Shown here: piece after piece, positions 23,302 to 35,014 of the stretch | Position numbering within the stretch: the stretch's first letter is position 1 | Layout: every line of letters starts with the position of its first letter | Assembly: GCF_010389155.1 (NCBI RefSeq) | Contig: NC_057769.1 | Location: 19,840,735-19,904,734, forward strand | Source of the DNA: Erigeron canadensis | Lineage: Eukaryota > Streptophyta > Magnoliopsida > Asterales > Asteraceae | Reading direction: 5' to 3' | Length of the DNA stretch: 64,000 bases | Position numbers and translations under genes: made by a program | Notes under the pieces: model-generated | Seen by the model: only the letters and a program-made list of their open reading frames with translations | Database searches by the model: none | What the model was told of the DNA's origin: nothing

Positions 23302-23407
23302 ACGCCTTTGTGACACTGGCAGGGCTCTTCGATTTCAGATTTATAAATCTATACCAGTAAAGCTATCAAACGCCTTTGTGATACTATCTTTACACTGATA
23401 GATTTAT
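23293..23407 (+). ncRNA. candidate stem-loops with conserved GAACGCCTTTGTG loop in element B
   Basis: Copy 1 core TGAACGCCTTTGTGACAC is at 23299-23316; its left arm was lost in the pol deletion. Copy 2 forms a long hairpin: ATAAATCTAT (23343-23352) with ATAGATTTAT (23398-23407), CAGT with ACTG, AAAG with CTTT, and TATCA with TGATA closing the loop AACGCCTTTG (approx. 23369-23378). DNA from 23408 to 24080 is AT-rich without a gene. Confidence 0.6.
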
Positions 23408-24080
23408 GGATCACCATTCCAGGGGGAAAGACTCAGACCACATTTTTTTTTATATATATCTAAGTTTCAAAGGGAATTTATAAATTTATTTTCTCACTGG
23501 GCAAATTTTTCTGGAAAATGTTTCTAGTACCTTGTAAATGTGTCCCTCTCATTAATATTAGATAAGTTGATGTGCATGTTTGAAGTGACTTCAGTCACTT
23601 TGTAAATGTGTCCCTCTCATTTGTTTATATTAGTTGATGTGCGTGTTTGAGGATAACCAAAATGGTCTAATCTGGGTACGTACTGGAGTGTACCTCCAGT
23701 GTACCATCAGTGCATATTCTACTAGCCTAATCCACCAGTGAAACTGGAATGTCCAGTCCACCTCCAGATGCATTGAAATGAGTCTTTGTGTGTCAAGTCA
23801 TAATATTTTAATACTTGATGCTAGTGCGTGCCATCCATACAAACTTTTTATCTGGACAGTTACTGTTCACATTACGTGGCATGACTTTTTCAACTTAAAA
23901 TGATGGTTTTGTTACCTTGGGAAGACAAAAAGTGCAAGTTGGTAATTTTTGTGGGCTGTCAACCGTCATATATTTATGTGTGATGGGAAACATTAAATGC
24001 GGACGTCAAAACCAATCAAAACTGTTTTGAATTTTTTGTTTTTCAAACTTACCTTTTTGAATTCCATAATGTCTTTCCTC

Positions 24081-24259
24081 TATAAATACCCATACTTATA
24101 TCACTTTTCAGTTTTATCTCGAAAATCATTTACTCCCAAATCTTCAAAATTCCTTCATTTATTTCCTTCTTCATTTACTCTCCAATCATCATCATCTCTC
24201 TTCTTAAATTTTTTCCTTATCAATTTTAAATTCTTTCAGTTTCATCTTCATAAATCTCA
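24081..24259 (+). promoter_or_regulatory. candidate internal TATA promoter and leader of ORF3 in element B
   Basis: CTCTATAAATACCC, a canonical plant TATA box at 24081-24088, lies 179 bases before the ORF3 ATG. It is followed by a pyrimidine-rich leader with repeated TCATC and TCTTC. The same arrangement is found in element C (minus strand). This would let ORF3 be transcribed without the LTR. Confidence 0.5.
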
Positions 24260-27200
24260 ATGGCTCCCAAACCATCTCCTAAAAATCTTCTATCTGCTAA
24301 TTATGCTCCCTTAGACAATGTTAAAAAGGCCAATCACATCTCTCTCTCTGTCGACGCCATCAGAATCAATATGAATAATTGGATGGCCAAACTCTCAACA
24401 AATCATTCGGCAACATCCATTATAGGAAGGTTAAATACCTTTTTCTTGAGCAGTCCTTTATATGGTGCCCTAACCTTGAATCCGGGCAAGATGTACCACG
24501 ACTATTTATGTGAGTTTTGGTACACTGCCGTGTATGTGGAAAGTGATGAATCCATCCACTACACACTTAAACAAGGCACGAAGAGTTTCACCATTACCGT
24601 TGATTCTCTCAGAGATGCCCTGAGAATGAACTACTTTGATGAGAATGAGATGCCCATTGAAATTCCTTCTGGCATCAATACCAGGGAAGTATGCAGGCTG
24701 ATGGGGCATACTGAAATTGTAATATGAATGGACAACTGCTCAGGAAGGGAACTGTATATATGAGCAGGCTAACTGACTCTTGGAGATATTTTTTCACTCA
24801 TCTTGTTGAATGCTTGGGTGGCCTTTCTGGAGGCTTAGATCAGATAAACCAGACGCAGCTCCAGATTGCCTACTGTTTATGGCATGGATATAGGGTGGAT
24901 TTTGCCCAAATTTTCTTTAATGATCTGGTGGACAGATTGAAGGTCAAGAGCAGAAAGCCTTCATTCCCTTCATTCGTTTTTTGTCTATTATATTCAGAAG
25001 GGCTTTGAAAAATGAGTATTCTGTAAATACAACTCATTTTTCATTATGTGAATATCTGAGGGATCTCAACCAGTTGACCTCATCTCCTACTGAGGTTGAC
25101 ATTCCATCGGTGATGTTGTATCAATTCAGAATACAAGAAGAAGAAGAAGAAGCAAATGCATCATCACAAGATGAAGAGGCTGTAGGTGAGCCTCAAAGCA
25201 ATGAAGAAACCATTGAAGTTGTTACTGCTGAAAGGGTGCTACCCATTACTCAAGTAGCCCCTAATCTCACCAGACCAAGGAATAGAACTCGTCGTTTTTA
25301 GGAGAGACAGAGTTTTGGTGTCATCTCTTCCAGAATCTTCTCAACTGGATTCTGGAGATCTTGATCAGGGAATTGCCCAAGCAACCACTTCCACAGCTCT
25401 TGTAGAAGGAAGTGGTGAAGAAGAAAGAGGGTCTGGCTCACCTCTAATTATACAGTCTCAAATTATGGAAGTGGGGACATCATGGCTGCTGATGGGTCAT
25501 TAATTGTTGAAGGAGTTGAGGGGGAACAAGCTGAGCAGATTGGAAGAGAGAATCTGGAGCAAGGTGCTCAGATTGACTTGAACAAAGTGGTTGAGAATGT
25601 ACAAGTAGAGGACCAGGCAGGTGGAACCGGCCCAGATTGGGATATGGTTGATTCTCCACTGTCTGAAGACAATGATTTTGATGTGAACATGAGTTTTCTG
25701 GGAAAAGAAGAAGTTAATCGCACTATCCATTCTGTCTCTCAGTCAATTCTTTCAAAATTGCCTCATCCACCTCCTGTAAAATACACCAACACCTCCTCCA
25801 GAACAAACAACAACAACACCAACAATTTGTGAATCACCTTCTACACCAGAAAATCAACCCCTTCAAACTTCTGAACCACTGGTAGTAACCCAATCAACTG
25901 AAAATATCACAAGGGTGTTGCCAGTATCTTCTATCTCCAGAATCACCAATCCTTCTAGTGGTCTCTCCTCTTCTTCTTCAACCGAGGTCCAAGGCCTTTT
26001 TGATAAGGTGGCGGACCTGGAGAGATCAATCCAGTCTTCTTCTCAAGTTATTTCTGACTTCAAATCTCTAATTTCCAATAATCTTAAGTCAGAAATGTAC
26101 ATGTTTCCTGGTAATGAGAAGATGGTCTTTGAGAAGCTGGATGAACTTGTTGTGGCAACAAATAAAAACTCTGAATTTATACAAGTTGCAGTCCAGGGAA
26201 TAAAGGAGGATATGGTGACAGCTGTTCAGACTGCCATCTAAGCCGAAGTTGTTCAACCTTTGGCGAGTCTGACTGGTGAGGTTCAGAATTTGACCACCAG
26301 AATAAGCTCTCTGGAAAGCAGGCCAACTCTTGAGAAAAACTCTGTTGTCAGCACCCTCAGTGATGAAGTTTTGAGAAAGCAGGCCAACACTTCTCAGAAA
26401 TCTTCGTGATGGGTTGCTGCCTGAGGTAATGAAGATGATTGACACCCAGTTGCCTCGCCACTTTCCTCAGGATCTTGAGATTATCAAAAAGGAAGTGATG
26501 CAGTTGAGGAAAACTGTGAACAATATTGCTCCAGTGTCTGGTAGAACCTTTGATTCTGCTGACAGACATAAGCTGGACCAGGTGTGGAATCATCTTCAAT
26601 CTGGAGATGCTTCCAAGGGGGAAATTTCTGGAAAAGAAACTGCTGGTGATCTTCAAAAGAAAATTGAAGTCTGGAAGAAGGTGATTGGAAAAGATGTCAC
26701 TGGTACTGACGCCAGTGGTCAGGTTGAAGAAGAGGCTGTTGGTACTGATGCCAGTGAGCCAGTGTTCGAAGAGTTCCCAGACATCCCAACCACAATGAAA
26801 AAGATCAAGAGAAAGCAAGTGGTATCTGGTGAAGTAACTGGAGAAGCAGAAAAAGAATATGTATCTGCTGATGAGGCCAAGGCAAAAAGACTGGAGCAAG
26901 AGTGCATCATGATTGAAATTTTCAAGAAAAAGATGAAGGATGACTTGATTGCTCACCAGTTAGATATGGCCAGGCATGGGACTCTGGATTCTTATAACGC
27001 TGGCAGGTTGGGCGTTCAAATTGAAGTTTATAAAAAGAAGAAGGATGATCCCAGGCTTAAGAATGTCTGGATGCCTTGGATGATGTGTATATTCGATCCA
27101 TGTATGATCAAGATGAACAAGTTTATGATTCTGAAATCTATGGTGTAAGCATACTGGATCTCATTGTCTAGAGAAGAGAAGAATTGAAAGATCTCCAGAA

Positions 27201-27816
27201 TCAAGTAAGGAGTAATGCTACTGCTCTGGAGAATGAATATCGAAAGAAGATCAAAGGATTGCCTAAGGCACCAGCCAGAAAATCAAAAGCTGCCAGAGAT
27301 GCAGATCTTAGCACCTTCATTCCCTTGAACACTTCAGAAAGAATTAACAAAGAAAAATTTCAACAAGTTGCTGAACAAAGAAAGGTGTCCAGGGAAGTGG
27401 ATGATATGGTAAAGAAGGCTCAGACAAAAGAAAAGTACGAGCATTTGTCACAATTCAGAGCTGATGTCAGACCAATACTGGGTGTTGAGATCCATCTAGC
27501 AGAAAATCACGATAATTTCTCAAAGTTTCATGTCAAACTCTTCAGAGAAGGGAACTTTACTGATGAAAGAAAAGATACGTCAATCAGGGCATTTGGATGG
27601 TCAGAACTGAGAGAGATTGGCTTTTCCTACAGAGGTAAAGATGTTTCCCAGGATGTCAAGTATTTTATGAAGAGGATTGGCAAGGAATGGATGAGGAAGG
27701 AACTGATGGAGATGAAGCTGGGCTTAAGGACTACTCTAACTATATCATCATCTCCAGGTTCAAAGAGGAAGGCCACAGAAGAGCCATCTGGGCATGCTGA
27801 AAAGAGAAGGGCCTGA
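24260..27816 (+). pseudogene. ORF3 of element B, multiply frameshifted
   Basis: Begins MAPKPSPKNLL. The N-terminal domain is clear: YHDYLCEFWYTAVY, ITVDSLRDALRMNY, then after a frameshift SWRYFFTHLVECLGG, GLDQINQTQLQIAYCLWHGY and VDFAQIFF. Acidic and Ser-rich stretches follow, a coiled-coil region (25950-26600), DASG/DASE repeats near 26710-26760, and a C-terminal basic domain ending in KRKATEEPSGHAEKRR, a good bipartite nuclear-signal match. At least seven frame changes or stops occur. No signal peptide or membrane helix. Function unknown. Confidence 0.75.
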
Positions 27817-28083
27817 ATCTGATATTGTACTTTTATTTTTTTTAATGATAAAGTTGTAACTTTCCACCAGTTGATGTCTGTAAATATAAGTTGCAATTCT
27901 TATTTTTCATAAGTACTTATTCAGATTAAGTCTAGAAATTAAATTGTATAAACTGGAAATATTGATGATCTATAAAGTGGCTCTCCAGTAATTCAAGTTA
28001 GACTTAGTCAAATTTTCAAGGATTTTTCAAGCACAAGCTTGTATAGATATAAGCTTGAAGATCCTTGCATAATTTCTAAACAA

Positions 28084-29084
28084 ATAGGGGAATTTGTTAG
28101 GTCCAGATTTACTGGACTCGCTCCAGATATGACTACTAGAGTCCTCTGAAGATTTGTCCAGAAATTATGTGAAGACCAGTGAACAACTTACTTGTACAGG
28201 AATCTGGATTCCACTAGATTTATTCACTGGACTACACTCCAGTCAAGATCTTTCCACTGAAGAACATTCTCACTGAAGTCGAAGACTAAAGTCTGAAGAA
28301 AGAAGTCTAACATATAGCGGAACTCACTGACAGGCTTACCAGATCTCTTGACTGGAGTCCTTGACAGTATTCTAGACCTTACAAGTCTGAACACTGATTA
28401 CGAGGAATTGACTTTATGCCTTTACATGCTTTTACCCGGACAATCTATTTGTCCTTTGTTAAAAGCCTTACATGCATGTAAAGGTGGTTAGTTAATCAGA
28501 AGACAAGTCACTATCAAGTGACTTTATTCTTGTACTTTAATCAATGCATTTAAGGAATTAAAGTAATTTCCTTAAATGCATGTAACCATATTTGTACGGC
28601 AAAAAGAATATTATATTTATTCTTTTTGCCTATAAATACCAAGTCACTTCCTTCGTCCAAATTACACTTTTGCAATTTGGTGCTTTTGCTCAAATACTCT
28701 CGATCTAAACAGTTATACTTCACAACTTTAAGTATTTCGATCAAGGAGTTTATTTAGCAATATTAGATCACTTGTAATTCATAGGTTGTTTAGATACTTA
28801 CTTTGTAATATCTTGTTCCGCAACAAACTTGTATTTTATTTAACATCAATAAATAAAATACACTTGAAAATTACATTGTGTCTCACCATTCAACTTACTT
28901 GCTTATCTTTATATTGCTTAAGTACGTATTACTTTATATATATTCTTGCATTTATATTTATTGTAATACTAGTCCAATCTAGTGCTTACTTGACTTGTCG
29001 CATTCATACTAGTCCTATCTAGTGCTTACTTGACTTGTTGCATTCTACACTTGTGGGTTAAACCATCAAGTGAGGGACTTCACA
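28084..29084 (+). repeat. polypurine tract and 3' LTR of element B
   Basis: ATAGGGGAA (about 28085-28093) precedes the LTR at 28095, which runs 990 bp to TTCACA and is followed by TGTGT. TATA box near 28630. Sequence 27817-28083 is an AT-rich 3' untranslated stretch without a gene. Confidence 0.92.
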
Positions 29085-29690
29085 TGTGTCTTCAGCGAGT
29101 CTTCAACGAGTCCAGTGACTCTCTTCAGCGGGTTGCATGCTGCCCAAATGTTTGTCATGGCGGGAAGAATTCAAACCAGATGAAGACAAAAGTCACATGA
29201 TGGTTCTTCCAACTGTAATTTGCCTTGTATGGCTAAGGTACAGTTGAGACCAATTCGAGGGTTCTCTCTTTCATACCCGATTTGGTAAAGAAGACAAAGG
29301 CTCTTGTATGCAAGTACTTCGATCCAATGGGACATCGACAACCACCATTGAGTCACTATCATTGTAAGGTTGTGTTGCCCTAATTCTCCTCTATAAAAGG
29401 CAACACAACCATAAAAGGTGTGTTAGTCACCTTTAAAAAGTGTGTGTCACTTTTCTTGTAATTGTATAAGTTTGTAGTGTGTCTAGACTTAGCAATTACT
29501 TTGTTCATTTGTATTCTTGCAAGTCAAGTTTGTAATATCGACCATGTATTCATCGTTTAATCAATGATACATATGATTATACTTGCATAGATGTGTTACA
29601 TTTGAACTTGTTATTGTTCTTGTTGATTACCTTCTTATTTATTTTCTTGTCTAGCTTAATTATAATACAAGTTGTACAAATCTGTGAACT
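29085..29690 (+). repeat. remainder of the 3' LTR of element A
   Basis: After the second TGTGT the sequence continues CTTCAGCGAGTC, in keeping with the interrupted LTR at 21871-21916. A TATA box (CTATAAAAGG) lies at 29391-29400. No clean TG...CA end or flanking duplication of element A could be found; the boundary with the next repeat is uncertain. Confidence 0.55.
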
Positions 29691-30535
29691 GTCACGATGT
29701 ATGATGATTAAGTAGCGTAAGTTGCTTAACGTTATGTGACGATCAAGTAATGTAAGGTACTTGACCATATGTGTAGATAAGATGTGATTATGTGATGTTA
29801 ATGATGATAAAGATGATATGTTATGACTAAGTGATGAAAACTGCTTAGCTATATGTGATGATCAAATTGTGTAACCTATATGTTTAAATGATATGTTTAT
29901 AGAGGTTAATGTCAATAACATAGATGATCAAAATAAATGATGATGAATGAGATGATTATGATGATTGTGAGTTATACGCACATGGTGGGAATCAATTTCC
30001 TGTATGATGATGCTCAAGGCGAAACTGATGATTGATGTTGATACATACCTTGCACTATTTAATATGCCTTACATATATATACGAGATGAATTTGATGAAA
30101 TGTTTTAAATGGTGAATTTTTTGTCGAACTAACTTTCCATCTTACGCAACTTTAATTAGCTAACACTTGTTTCTTGAAATATGTTGTGTTTCTCAGGTTA
30201 GTGTCTGAAGAATGATGAGATGCATGTGAGACTGGGTAAACGATTAAAGATACTTAGCTATCTGCTAGTGACTACCTATTTAGATGATAATTATGAACCT
30301 TTATTATGATTATCTTGGGTTTTACAAGACATGACCATATGTTGACTTGTTTGTCATTTATGTAAGATATTGTGGATTTCTTTTATTGTTGCTATGATAT
30401 GGATTTGTAACACTAGTTTTATTGAATAACAATTCCGGTAGGAGTTGTAAAGTTTTGTTAAATGCTTCAGCTTGTTTTAACGCCGTTAGGTAAAAATCTT
30501 TAGAAATTCATATTTTTTAAACGACGGGTGTTACA
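29690..30535 (+). repeat. 3' fragment of a Ty3/gypsy-type LTR
   Basis: Ends AACGCCGTTAGG...ACGGGTGTTACA, closely like the right end of the LTR at 45409-47924 (AACGCCGTTAGG...TTGGGTGTTACA), and shares the AGCTAACACTTG...CTCAGGT segment near 30160-30200. The left end is missing or too diverged to place. Bases 30536-31320 are AT-rich and show no gene or clear promoter. Confidence 0.6.
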
Positions 30536-31320
30536 CCACAACGACATTGTCGCTTCCTATACCCAATGACATTTATCTTCTCGTACACCCACACTTATTT
30601 CGAGAAAAATGTATTTTAAGAAAACCCATGTTATTATTTTTGAAAACATTTTGCTGATACAAAAATTTAAATACAAAACCTCCAAGTCTTATCCTCTATA
30701 CTTGTTGATGGTTTATCTATTATTTACATAAGTGTCTTGTCATTTTTCAAATGAAAACAGTTATACAAAGTCAACAAAGTCATTCTGTAATCTGTACACT
30801 GTCCATTCTTAACGTCATTAATAACTAAAAGCAAAACAAACATTAAGAGAACATTAAGCTTTATAATGCCCCATTATACTACGTTGCTAATTTCATACCG
30901 TTATCATTCCATTCTTTTTAATTATCCCTTTCCGTCCTACTAAACACAGGGTAGATCCACATTTTACATAATAGATGGTATGTGAGATGAATGAATATAA
31001 ATGAGATGAGAGACATGAAAAGCATACGAACAACCAGGTTCTAGTCTTCTAGATTTGTGTCTAAATCAAGAAATTTATTACTTTGAAATTTGAATATTGC
31101 AAACTCATATTCATTTGACAAATAAAGGTAACTTATTGATAAAACAATTAAGATAAAATTTATAGAGACCGACTAATTGAAATAATTACCTTGTTCAGAT
31201 ATCATCCCCAACAACATATTAAGGACCATGACAATTTAATTTGAACAACTTTATTACAAATTTTGCATCCCTTTAGTAGTTTCACTATTTTGATACATCT
31301 ATCTCATAATCAAGAAATTT

Positions 31321-33298
31321 ATGGACGGTCAAGTTCTTCTCTGGTCATCGGCTCTATCGGGCTCCCTCCTTGACCCACCAAAAATAAAGTTACCAAGGGT
31401 TCATATGGTCCGCTCACCAGTATTACCTTCAGCATCTGGTGTCACAGCTCCAAAACGAGAGAGAGATCCCAGAAAGCGGGTTGTCGTGACAGGCATGGGT
31501 GTTGTCTCGGTGTTTGGGAACAACGTTGATATGTATTACCATAAACTTTTATCTGGAGAGAGTGGGATCGGGTCTATAGACAGGTTTGATGCTTCCAAAC
31601 TTCCAATACAGTTTGGAGGTCAGATTCACGGCTTCATCAATGAGTATATTGACACCAAATTAGACCGGGAACTTGATGATTGTCAAAGGTACTGTATGGT
31701 TGCTGGGAAAAAAGCTCTTGAACATGCTTGTCTTGGTGTTGAAGAACTCCTTAAGGTTTGTCAACCAATACATTTATGTTTTACATTGCAGACTATTGAT
31801 TACACTAATTTTCTAATATTGGGCAGGTTGAAAAAGAGCGTGCCGGAGTGCTTGTTGGATCTGGCATGGGAGGTGTTACAGTATTTTGTGATGGTGTAGA
31901 GTCACTCTTAGATAGAGATTATAATAAAAATGCACCAAGTTTCACACCTTATTACTACATGACTAATATGGGCTCTGCATTACTTGCGATAGAACTTGGG
32001 TTTATGGGACCAAACTACTCCATTTCAGCTGCTTGTGCCTCTTCAAACTTTTGCTTTTATGCAGCTGCAAATCATATTCGTGAAGGTGAGGCTGACTTGA
32101 TGATAGCTGGTGGTGTTGAAGCTTCTTTTGTTCCGGTTGGATTCGGAGGCTTTTCTGCTTGTAGAGCATTGTCTAGCAGAAATGATGATCCTCGGACCGC
32201 TTGCAGACCATGGGACAAAGATAGAGACGGCTTTGTCATGGGCGAAGGTGCTGGTGTTTTGGTAACTTTACCACCTATATTAGACTGTACATATCTGTTT
32301 TTTTGTTTATCTGCGGAGATGATATATTGGGCCTTTTTAAACCTCATCCTCCACGAAAATGAAGAGCTTACACACAAAAGAAAACTCTATTAGTTCTTGT
32401 TATTTATCTGCAGGTGATGGAGAGTTTAGAACATGCAATGAAAAGGGATGCACCAATACTTGCTGAATACTTGGGAGGTGCTATTAAGTGTGATGCATAT
32501 CATATAACTAATCCACAACCTGACGGGCTTGGCCTTTCATATTGCTTACATAGCTGCCTTGAGGATGCTGGAGTATCCGTTGAAGAGGTACTTCACCTTT
32601 CATGAAACTAACCAAGGGTGACGGCCTTTACCGAATCTTTCATGAAACTAAATCCAATGATTTTGATTGATCTAGTAATTCTTTTATATATATGTAGGTA
32701 AACTACATTAATGCACACGCCACTTCCTCCGTGGTTGGTGATCTCACTGAGTTAAAAGCTCTGAAGAACGTATTCAACCCCACTTCCCATATCAAAATGA
32801 ACGCCACCAAGGTGAACTCCGATCCCACATTGTAGTTCAAGTTGTCCCCCCCATAACATCAAACAAAAAATTTTTAGTGTATGTTATCATATATATTTCA
32901 GTCCATGATCGGGCATGGTTTGGGAGCAGCTGGAGGCCTGGAAGCTATTGCTACAATTAAAGCGATTCAAACAGGATGGTTGCACCCAACTGTTAATCAA
33001 TTCGTACGTGTTACCTCTATTTTTAGTCGATCTTTTTTTTTTCAAGTTCTCACTCACTGTTTCTTTCAACTGAAGAACCTTGAACCTGCAGTAAACTTCG
33101 ATACTGTTGCAAATCAAAAGCAGCAACATGAAATCAATGTCGGTGAGTTTGATTAATGCCATTTTTCGTTTGTTTCGTTTTTATGATGTGGTGATTCATT
33201 AATATTGATGTAGTTTTTTTGGTTATAAAGCCATTTCAAATTCAATAGGTTTTGGTGGAAACAACTCTGTTGTAGCATTCTCTGCATTCAAACGTTGA
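31321..33298 (+). CDS. 3-oxoacyl-ACP synthase I-like (KAS I), seven exons
   Basis: Condensing enzyme of plastid fatty-acid synthesis, extending acyl-ACP with malonyl-ACP. Exons 31321-31755, 31827-32261, 32414-32587, 32698-32811, 32902-33003, 33076-33142 and 33231-33298 join in frame through GT-AG introns to 464 residues plus TGA, near the usual length. The mature domain begins about residue 48 (RKRVVVTGMG). The catalytic triad is visible: Cys215 in SISAACASSN, His355 in NYINAHATS, His391 in KSMIGHGLG, with Lys386. The C-terminus GFGGNNSVVAFSAFKR is typical. The N-terminal 45 residues are a plausible but unusual transit peptide (begins MDGQ). Several conserved positions differ from common KAS I, suggesting a divergent paralogue. 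It is the only non-TE gene here. Confidence 0.9.
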
Positions 33299-34518
33299 TA
33301 TGATCGTTGGGAATTTTGAATGTCATGGATCAATACAACCTATCTTTTTGTTTAAGACATCTGATGAATTTTAACAAAATTATAAGAAGACCTGGCATTT
33401 ACAGTGTATTTTTTGGTCGAATATATTGTGACCACTCAGGAAATAATGTAAGTGGATTGCATTTCATTGTTTCGACTGGGTAAAAAGTTGTAGCTTCTTG
33501 TTGCAGAGATAATGTCAAGTGATCTCCATGCATTTTTATAATTTAATAAATTATACTACACATTTTAAACGTGTCAAAAGATTTGCAGATTGCCAAGATC
33601 AGAAAAAAGTTTATTCAAACTCTAGTTTAATTCTTGACCCGATGGTCCTTTGGACTCAACTCAACCTAATTCCTCAAGGACCAAGTCCGTGCAATGTTGA
33701 GCACCACCTTGTGTATCGAGTGTAAATCAATTGAGACTAGTACGTGACCATATTCTTTAAAGTCCTTGATGGTGGTCCCACACACGGGCGGATCTTTTAA
33801 GTGGCCCTGTCTTTTATGCGCCATTTGGGAGTTGGAACACCATAAATACGTATATAATATATACTTCTATCATACATTCATACCCATATCAATAGAAGAT
33901 TTATGGTGATATAAAGGAAGTGACGGATCAGAAATTTAAGAGGATGGGGGCTAAAAAGTTTACCATGGAAACAACCAACCTATCACACTAGTCAAACATC
34001 GATCGAAACATTTTTACTACCAAAATATTTGTCAGGGCCAATCCCGAATTTTTAATGCCCAAGACGAAATAAAAATAAAACGCTATTAAATTTAAAGACA
34101 AACAATACATTTGTATTAAGATGTTATAATCTTACTCAAACTAGCTCACTTATCTTGACAATGATTATTTCATAATAAAAATTTTTACAAACTTCATTTA
34201 TTTTTATTTTTTTAATAATGTTTTCATAAACGGACCAGAAATCGAACGATCTTTTTCTGGTTTATGTTCGAAACGGTTAGATCGGTCTGAGCGGATTAAA
34301 AAACCGGGAACATTATAAATTATAAACAATAATATATATATATACACCAATATATAATAAAATACCATATAATTATAATGAAAGATATAATACCTGTATT
34401 TTTATATAGAGCTTTGTTTATTTTTTCTATTTTTAATTGGAATAAAATTATATATTTTAAAAGTTAAAAAGGAAAAGAGGTGTTATAGAACCCATTTCCC
34501 ACGTGAGATTGCAACTTC
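33299..34518. other. intergenic, 3' flank of the KAS gene
   Basis: AT-rich DNA with no convincing gene. The first few hundred bases probably include the KAS 3' UTR. Nothing else could be supported. Confidence 0.6.
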
Positions 34519-35014
34519 GGGTGTAAATGAGTCAATCCTGTTCGCGAAGTATTCGAATTCGATTCGGAAAAAGTTTGTTTCGAGCAGAGCTTAAACGAGC
34601 TCGAGTCGAATTCGAGTTTAACTATTGACTCGTTTACTAATTGAGCTCGAGCTTCAAATACATAACTCGAATAAGCTCGCGAGCCTAAATGAGCTTTCAT
34701 ATATAATATAATAAAAAAATAATATAATAATATAAATGCATATTAATTAATATATTATAGACTAACGAGCTTTTTTCACGAACTTTTGATAATCGAGCTT
34801 AGTTAACTTACCGAGCTCAAGCCCAAGCTAGAACTTGTAGAGTTTTTTTTGACAAACGAGCCAAACTCGAGCTTGAGCTTTTTTAAAACATCGCGATCCA
34901 AACTCGAGCATAAACATGAAGGTTCGATCGAGCTCAAGCCCGAGCTTCTAAAACGAATTCGAGCTCGAGCTTGAGCTTGGCAGTATTCGAGCTCGGCTCG
35001 GCTCGTTTACACCC
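34519..35014. mobile_element. small terminal-inverted-repeat element (MITE-like)
   Basis: Left end GGGTGTAAATGAG and right end CTCGTTTACACCC are inverted copies (one mismatch) 496 bp apart. The interior is full of GAGCTCGAGC-type palindromic repeats. No coding capacity. The 8 bases on each side agree at only 5 positions, so a target duplication is decayed or absent. The ends resemble non-autonomous hAT-like elements of plants, a family call I hold loosely. Confidence 0.55.

Larger units (their letters stand above)
21917..29084 (+). mobile_element. complete non-autonomous Sirevirus-like element B
   Basis: A 7168-bp element with LTRs of 979 and 990 bp, flanked by TGTGT (21912-21916 and 29085-29089). 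The 5' LTR starts TTTTAGG where the 3' LTR has TGTTAGG, a point change of the terminal TG. By eye the LTRs differ at about 3% plus one 11-bp indel. Inside, gag, protease, integrase, most of RT and RNase H are gone; only a 5' RT fragment and the hairpin-ORF3 module remain. The LTR start (GGTCCAGATTTACTGG) resembles that of element C. Confidence 0.93.
1..29690 (+). mobile_element. Sirevirus-type Ty1/copia element A, decayed, host of nested elements D and B
   Basis: A plus-strand copia element whose 5' LTR and gag start lie left of the window. The order gag, protease, integrase, RT, RNase H fits Ty1/copia. RT and RNase H motifs ([23 protein letters not shown]) and a long ORF between pol and the 3' LTR fit the Sirevirus lineage. 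Pol carries stops and frameshifts, so it is dead. After pol come a tandem-repeat spacer, ORF3 (6200-21774, split by element D), a polypurine tract (21861-21870) and a 3' LTR from 21871 (split by element B). The right end of that LTR is not resolved; 29690 is approximate. Confidence 0.85.

Noticed and set aside
6200..27816. Envelope-like protein call for ORF3
   Set aside because: The position fits the Sirevirus env-like gene, but no hydrophobic signal or membrane segment is visible and nuclear-signal-like patches are present.
29577..29768. Short minus-strand ORF near 29.6-29.8 kb
   Set aside because: No domain similarity and it spans the boundary between two LTR remnants.
33519..33725. Small gene downstream of KAS
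   Set aside because: Short, no domain, no splice or codon support; probably 3' UTR or intergenic sequence.
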